Shown here piece by piece: positions 59,583 through 64,000 of a stretch of DNA of 64,000 nucleotides. The stretch spans positions 3,422,501-3,486,500 of the forward strand of contig NC_091675.1 of assembly GCF_042453785.1 (NCBI RefSeq). The letters are read 5' to 3'. Made by a program: the position numbers and the translations under genes. Position 1 is the stretch's first letter. Every line of letters begins with the position of its first letter. Origin of the DNA: Malus domestica. Taxonomy: Eukaryota; Streptophyta; Magnoliopsida; Rosales; Rosaceae. The notes under the pieces were generated by a model, which was not told the origin of the DNA, did no database searches, and saw nothing but the letters and a program-made list of their open reading frames with translations.

Positions 59583-59763
59583 GGAAAAGAATCATCGCCG
59601 GATTCTTTTCTTGAGGATCGGGGATTGTGTAATCATATCAGTTCATTGTATATTTATATTTAATTTTAAATTTTAAATTTTAAATAATTTCTGTACGATG
59701 AATATACATGATTACACGATTTCTAAGAATCTCCAAAAAAAGGATCTGGCGATGATCATTTCC
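59583..59763. mobile_element. Mutator-like MITE (181 bp)
   Basis: The inverted ends are GGAAAAGAATCATCGCC and GGCGATGATCATTTCC. The exact 9-bp repeat TTTGTTTAG is on both sides (59574-59582 and 59764-59772). The interior holds an AT-rich core. Confidence 0.9.
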
Positions 59764-59772
59764 TTTGTTTAG

Positions 59773-60570
59773 TATTACATTTGAATTTTAGGTAATATAA
59801 TAATTAACCATGCGTCATGTGATCATCGATACTAGTTAGCACACTGGTCATGTTGGGTTTATATTTATATTGTCTTTAAAGTTTAAGACAAGTCTTCAAA
59901 TTCTGCCACAGTCAAGATTCAACCACCATTCCTATTTCCGAATATTATTTAGTCCTGGGCCTTTTTCAATCTAACTTTCCCAGTACCGTCTTATTAGAAA
60001 TTTGAAAGTTTGTTGCCCCTTTCCTCTTACATCTTTATTTAATATTTGCCTTTATTTTTCTCTCGTGTGAACCACAAGAAGGAAATGGCCAATAGTATGA
60101 ATATTAGGTACCAATTATTATTTATTAGTGCAAGTACAACGTCAAAATCAAATATATCCCCTTTGCCTCTTTTTAATTTTCAACCGCGGCTCATCATCAT
60201 CATCATCATCAATTAAGTAACGTGTATGAATTTGGTTTTTCATCAATGGAACGTAGATGCCGGCTAAATAATTAAAATAAGATATATTTTTTGTATCAAG
60301 AAGTTTACGTTTGCTTTGTTTGATACAATTCTATTGGACATAGAAGTTGGGTTAAGCCAACCACTTAGTTTAACGTCGAACTTGCAATTCATATGAATGA
60401 AAGATAAAACCTCACATTTACAAATAATAAAAATACTACTCGACTTTTCTACTAGTGACATGAATTTATAGATGTTTAATGAACGGGAACTATACCCATA
60501 AGATAAATGGAGTCAAATTTATTGATCACATTAATAATTACATTTCCCATTTCTTCTACTGCATTTGGAT
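59773..60570. other. Intergenic DNA with an ATC microsatellite
   Basis: A (ATC)n run of about seven units lies near 60192-60212. No gene was recognised. Confidence 0.6.
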
Positions 60571-60571
60571 C

Positions 60572-61615
60572 TCTTAAACAGGCCATGAACCCACTCCAAC
60601 AACACCGATATTGTCCCCACTTGGTCACCTACTCAATCCGTCAGGTGTGGGGTTTTAATACAAAAGGTCTCGGTGTTAGTTAGAGTGAGGCAATTCTATT
60701 TAAAGGACTTGATTCTCAAGCCTTCTAGCCGATGTGAGACAGAGGAATTCTAACACTCCCCTGCATGTGAGACCCCATTTTATGGGTCACACGTGAAGTT
60801 CCACACATCGGCAACCACATGGAGCCAAGTCAGGGCTCACCCGTTCGCGCATGGCCAATGGGGACCCATCCATTCACGTGGCATCTCTTGGCCTACTTGG
60901 AGCCAAGTCGGGGCTCACCCATTTGCGTGGGGTCAAAGGAGACCCACCCGTTCACTTGGCAGTACGGGCTCGTCCCCTGGCTTTGATACCACCTTAAATT
61001 TTAGGTAAACAGGTCATGGGTCCACTCCAACAACACCGATACTGTCCCCACTTAGCCATCTGCTCAATCCGTCAGGTATGGGGTTTTAATACAAAATGCC
61101 TCATTGTTAGTTAGAGTGGGGTAATTCTATATAAATGGCTTGTTCTTAAGCCTTATGGCCGATGTGGGACAGAGGAATTCTAACACTCCCCCGCATGTGA
61201 TATCCCATTTTATGGGTCACACGTGAAGTTCCACATATCAGCAACCACGTGGAGCCAAGCCGGGGCTCACCTGTTAGCATAGGGCCAATGGGGACCCACC
61301 TATTCACGGGGCTTCTCTTGGCCTACGTGGAGCCAAGTTGGGGCTCACCCATTGGCACATGGTCAAAGAGGACCCACCCGTTCACGTGGATGTACGGGCC
61401 CATCCCCTGGCTCTGATACCATCTTAAATTTCAAGTAGACGGGCCATGAGCCCACTCCAACAACACCGATACTGTCGCCACTTGACCACTTGCTTAATCC
61501 GTCAGGTGTAGGGTTTTAATACAAAAGGCCTCGGTGTTAGTTAGAGTGAGCTAATTCTATATAAATGACTTGTTTTCAAGCCTTCTGGCCGATGTGGGAC
61601 AAAGGAATTCTAACA
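60572..61615 (-). mobile_element. TRIM retrotransposon in a tandem LTR-internal-LTR-internal-LTR array
   Basis: Three LTRs (about 60572-60755, 60992-61185 and 61422-61615) alternate with two internal regions; the period is exactly 430 bp by LTR ends. On the minus strand the LTR starts TGTTAGAATTCC and contains the CCCACATCGG word. The PBS complement (TGGTATCA[AG]AGC) abuts it at 60980-60991 and 61410-61421. A polypurine tract (complement of ctcccc.gcatg) precedes the next LTR. The internal region is only about 236 bp with no coding capacity, which fits a TRIM. The leftmost LTR is truncated or diverged at its left end. Such arrays arise by unequal recombination. Confidence 0.85.
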
Positions 61616-61952
61616 AGTTCATCGCAGTACGTCGATAATTGTTTACCATGCTCAGCTACTAATCTGCATTGTTTTTGCAAATTTTTTTTGTTGATTGAAA
61701 TTACTCCAATATGATCGATCGATCGATCGATTCGATCCCATTCACAATAACAGAACGAGCTGCAGTTGTCAATTGGCACTTACCAAGTAGCAAATATAGG
61801 CTGTTTCATGTTTGCAGGCTTGCAGCTAATACGCATGAAATAAAAAGATGGATGTAATTTTGATATTTTATACGCATATGCCATACGTTATTGTCTCACC
61901 ATGCAAGAACCCTAAAATCACTTGCAAGTTGCAAGGGGTTCAACTGTACGTA

Positions 61953-62669
61953 AGAGCAAGTCCATCGTTGGTGGTTGCTCAGGGAACAGGCTCCAGGAAA
62001 GGGCCCGAGGGCCGGTGGGAGGAAGTCCAGCGTTGGCTAGCGAGGGAGCCTGAGCAGGCCCGAGCGCCAGGCCGTTGGATTCGTGCCAGCCCGAGCGCCT
62101 GAGGTGGATCTGAAGTCAGACGCCTTTTTTAATATTTTTTTCTATCAGGTTCTGCAGGTGCGTCCAGTACGGCGGTGAGGCGGGTGAGGGCGTGAGGTGG
62201 GTGGGATGGGGAGTACGGAGGTGCGTCCAGGACGGCGGGCGGGATGGGGAGTACGGAGGTGGGGGTGAGGGCGGTGAGGCGGGCGGGATGGGGAGTACGG
62301 AGGTGCGTCCAGGACGGCGGGCGGGATGGGGAGTACGGAGGTGGGGGTGAAGAAGGAGGCGGGGAGGGTTTGGGGGATGGTGGTGCTGATGAGGTGAGGG
62401 TGAATGCGAGGGTGAAGAAGGTGAAGAAGAAGAGGAGCCACGGTGAAGAGAAGAGAGAGTGAGAGAGAGAGAGAAATAAATAAAATAATAATATTTTATG
62501 GATTGGGTGAGAAAAAAAATATTAATATTTTATTACCAATTGCCAGGGGAGGGTTCCAAGGGTGGAGATGCAAATGGCAATTACTGTTTATTACGGGCAA
62601 TTACTGTTCACTAGGTGGATTGGATAGTGGATTGCTAGGGGGGAGGGCTCCAAGGGTGGAGTTGCTCTA
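61953..62669. mobile_element. Non-autonomous element carrying a GC-rich minisatellite
   Basis: The ends GAGCAAGTCCA and TGGAGTTGCTC are inverted repeats with TAA on each side. The left arm has 'gcccgag' words and the right arm has 'ttactgttcac' and 'tggattg', as in 44687-45525. Between them, 62150-62350 is a GC-rich tandem repeat. Confidence 0.6.
62150..62350. repeat. GC-rich minisatellite
   Basis: Repeated 'gatggggagtacggaggtg' with alternating 'cgtccaggacggcgggcg' and 'ggggtgagggcg' words, three to four copies. Open frames on both strands across it are low-complexity translations. Confidence 0.85.
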
Positions 62670-64000
62670 ATTAATATTATTGGTGAATTATTTGGTTTTT
62701 ATCATCAAGTACTAACTTTTATTGATGATGGAGAAATTTTTAAGTGTGGCATTCAAACCGTTGCATGCAATCTAAATATTAGTAATTGTTCTTGTTCATA
62801 CCAGATTTTAAGAAGATAGTTTGATTCAATTCAATTTCTCACAATCTTTCCAAGGATCGATGTGATGAAGTACTTAAATAAGGCATGATTGGTGAAACCT
62901 CTTAATATATGGGCCATTGCATGAAAAGGGTGTGGGGGTTGATACATATTCATAGAATCATATTAAAGTTATTTTACTTTATTGTAAACTATGTTGTAAA
63001 AGATGGGTAAATTAATTAAGCTTCTAAACGAAAAGTTATAAAGGATTAGGATTAAAATTTCGAGCCAAAAAAAAAAAAATCACATGGACAAAGGCTAGAG
63101 CTGCGCATGTGAAGATATCAAAAGTTGGTCCTAAAACATTAGCAGTGTGGCGCCATTTGCCTAGCTCCATTATATTCGCCTACTTCTCAGCTACAAATTG
63201 CTAGCATGGTAAGCATCGATCTCATCCAGTTCTAAGAACCCATTCTTCTATTTGGCAACTTGTTGTTAGATTAATCCACCAAAATAACACAACAGTAATT
63301 AATTAAAATAAACATGTGTTACTAAAGAAAGTGTCCTACTGCTAACTCCAAGGGTAGGTTTAGTGGAAGACGAACAAAAGTTTGAAACCTCAAAAAATTA
63401 GGTTTGGAACTTTCATAGATGTATTTTTTGGGTCACTGGATCGGATTTGGAGTACTGTTTGATTCAGAGTTTAAAAATAAGATGTCGCATCATATGGTAC
63501 CAAAACTACATGGAAGAGAAAAATTAATCTGTTATCAATGTGTTGCGATTCCTCCTACATTCAAAAACAAGTTTCGTACTACTAAAAGCTACAGGTTTAC
63601 CTCTTGTACAACCGATCATGCACTTGCCACTTGATTATTTACAGTTTTATTTATTTATTTATTTATTTATACACTGATATATTTAAACTAAGGGTAGAAG
63701 AGTTGGGGTAGAGTGGGCAGCGAGCGGGTCGGCTTCTATTCTACCTTTGCCGATCTAAGGATATCGGGTTGGTAATTATGGAACCGGTGCCGACCAGGAA
63801 AATGGGTTGGTAATAGTGGATCGGTTGAGCGGGTTTGCCGGGTTTATCTGGTTGATACTGGGAGTAACGATGTAAGGGAATACTGGGATTCGTAGCTAGT
63901 AGTTGACGTCGGGAGGGTGAGTGGCTTGGAGCAGGCGAGAAAGGGCCTTAAGGTTTCAGCGGCGGTGGCAAATTGATCGAGATAGAAAAGAAGAAGAATA
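62670..64000. other. Intergenic DNA to the window end, nothing recognised
   Basis: A (TTTA)n run lies near 63648-63670. The last 300 bases are more GC-balanced with repeated 'gggttggtaat' and 'gagcgggt' words and may enter another element or gene cut by the window edge. I could not identify it. Confidence 0.45.

Noticed and set aside
62145-62462. Open frames on both strands across a GC-rich region
   Set aside because: The region is a minisatellite; the translations are repeats of a few residues (proline/histidine or glycine/arginine).
63650-64000. More GC-balanced end of the window as a possible gene start
   Set aside because: No open frame or motif of adequate length before the window ends; repeated words suggest repeat DNA.
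1-64000. CRISPR arrays, rRNA or tRNA genes, bacterial-type operons
   Set aside because: None seen. The regular repeats present are minisatellites, and the tRNA-like TGGTATCAGAGC words are retroelement primer-binding sites.

Overview
This is nuclear DNA from a flowering plant. It is AT-rich and intron-bearing, with R2R3-MYB, CYP72A-type P450 and trihelix genes separated by LTR retrotransposons, MITEs and decayed copies. Gene content and repeat style (small 9-bp-TSD MITEs, a TRIM with a TGTCCCACATCGG-type LTR) suggest a woody Rosaceae of the apple/pear group. That taxonomic guess comes from memory of repeat style, not from a search.

Layout. 1-6.4 kb is intergenic, with two small MITEs and a broken F-box/FBD tail. 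6.6-33.8 kb is a tandem segmental duplication. Unit 1 (about 6.96-18.42 kb) holds a complete R2R3-MYB, an intact CYP72A-type P450 and a dead P450. Unit 2 (about 19.5-33.8 kb) holds only the last exon of the MYB, then two intact CYP72A-type P450s. Order and strand match between units (MYB +, P450s -). The units differ mainly by transposon insertions, several with a visible empty site in the other unit. 34.7-37.2 kb is a long-terminal-inverted-repeat element. 39.4-41.2 kb is a trihelix (GT-factor) gene. 41.9-58.8 kb has three TT2-like R2R3-MYB loci, all on the minus strand: a pseudogene, an intact gene at 45.8-47.7 kb, and a second pseudogene whose first exon is split by a full-length Ty3/gypsy chromovirus with LTRs that look identical. 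59-64 kb is repeat-rich intergenic DNA with a tandem TRIM (three LTRs, two internal regions) and a GC-rich minisatellite inside a MITE-like element.

Function. Five of the recognised loci are MYB relatives. The two complete MYBs carry the bHLH-partner signature in R3, so they probably act with bHLH and WD40 partners, as flavonoid or epidermal regulators do. The intact TT2-like gene is the best candidate for a proanthocyanidin regulator. CYP72A enzymes elsewhere oxidise triterpenoids and other specialised metabolites. Whether the neighbouring MYB controls these P450s cannot be read from the sequence. All coordinates, splice sites and comparisons were worked out by eye; nothing was searched or aligned by program.
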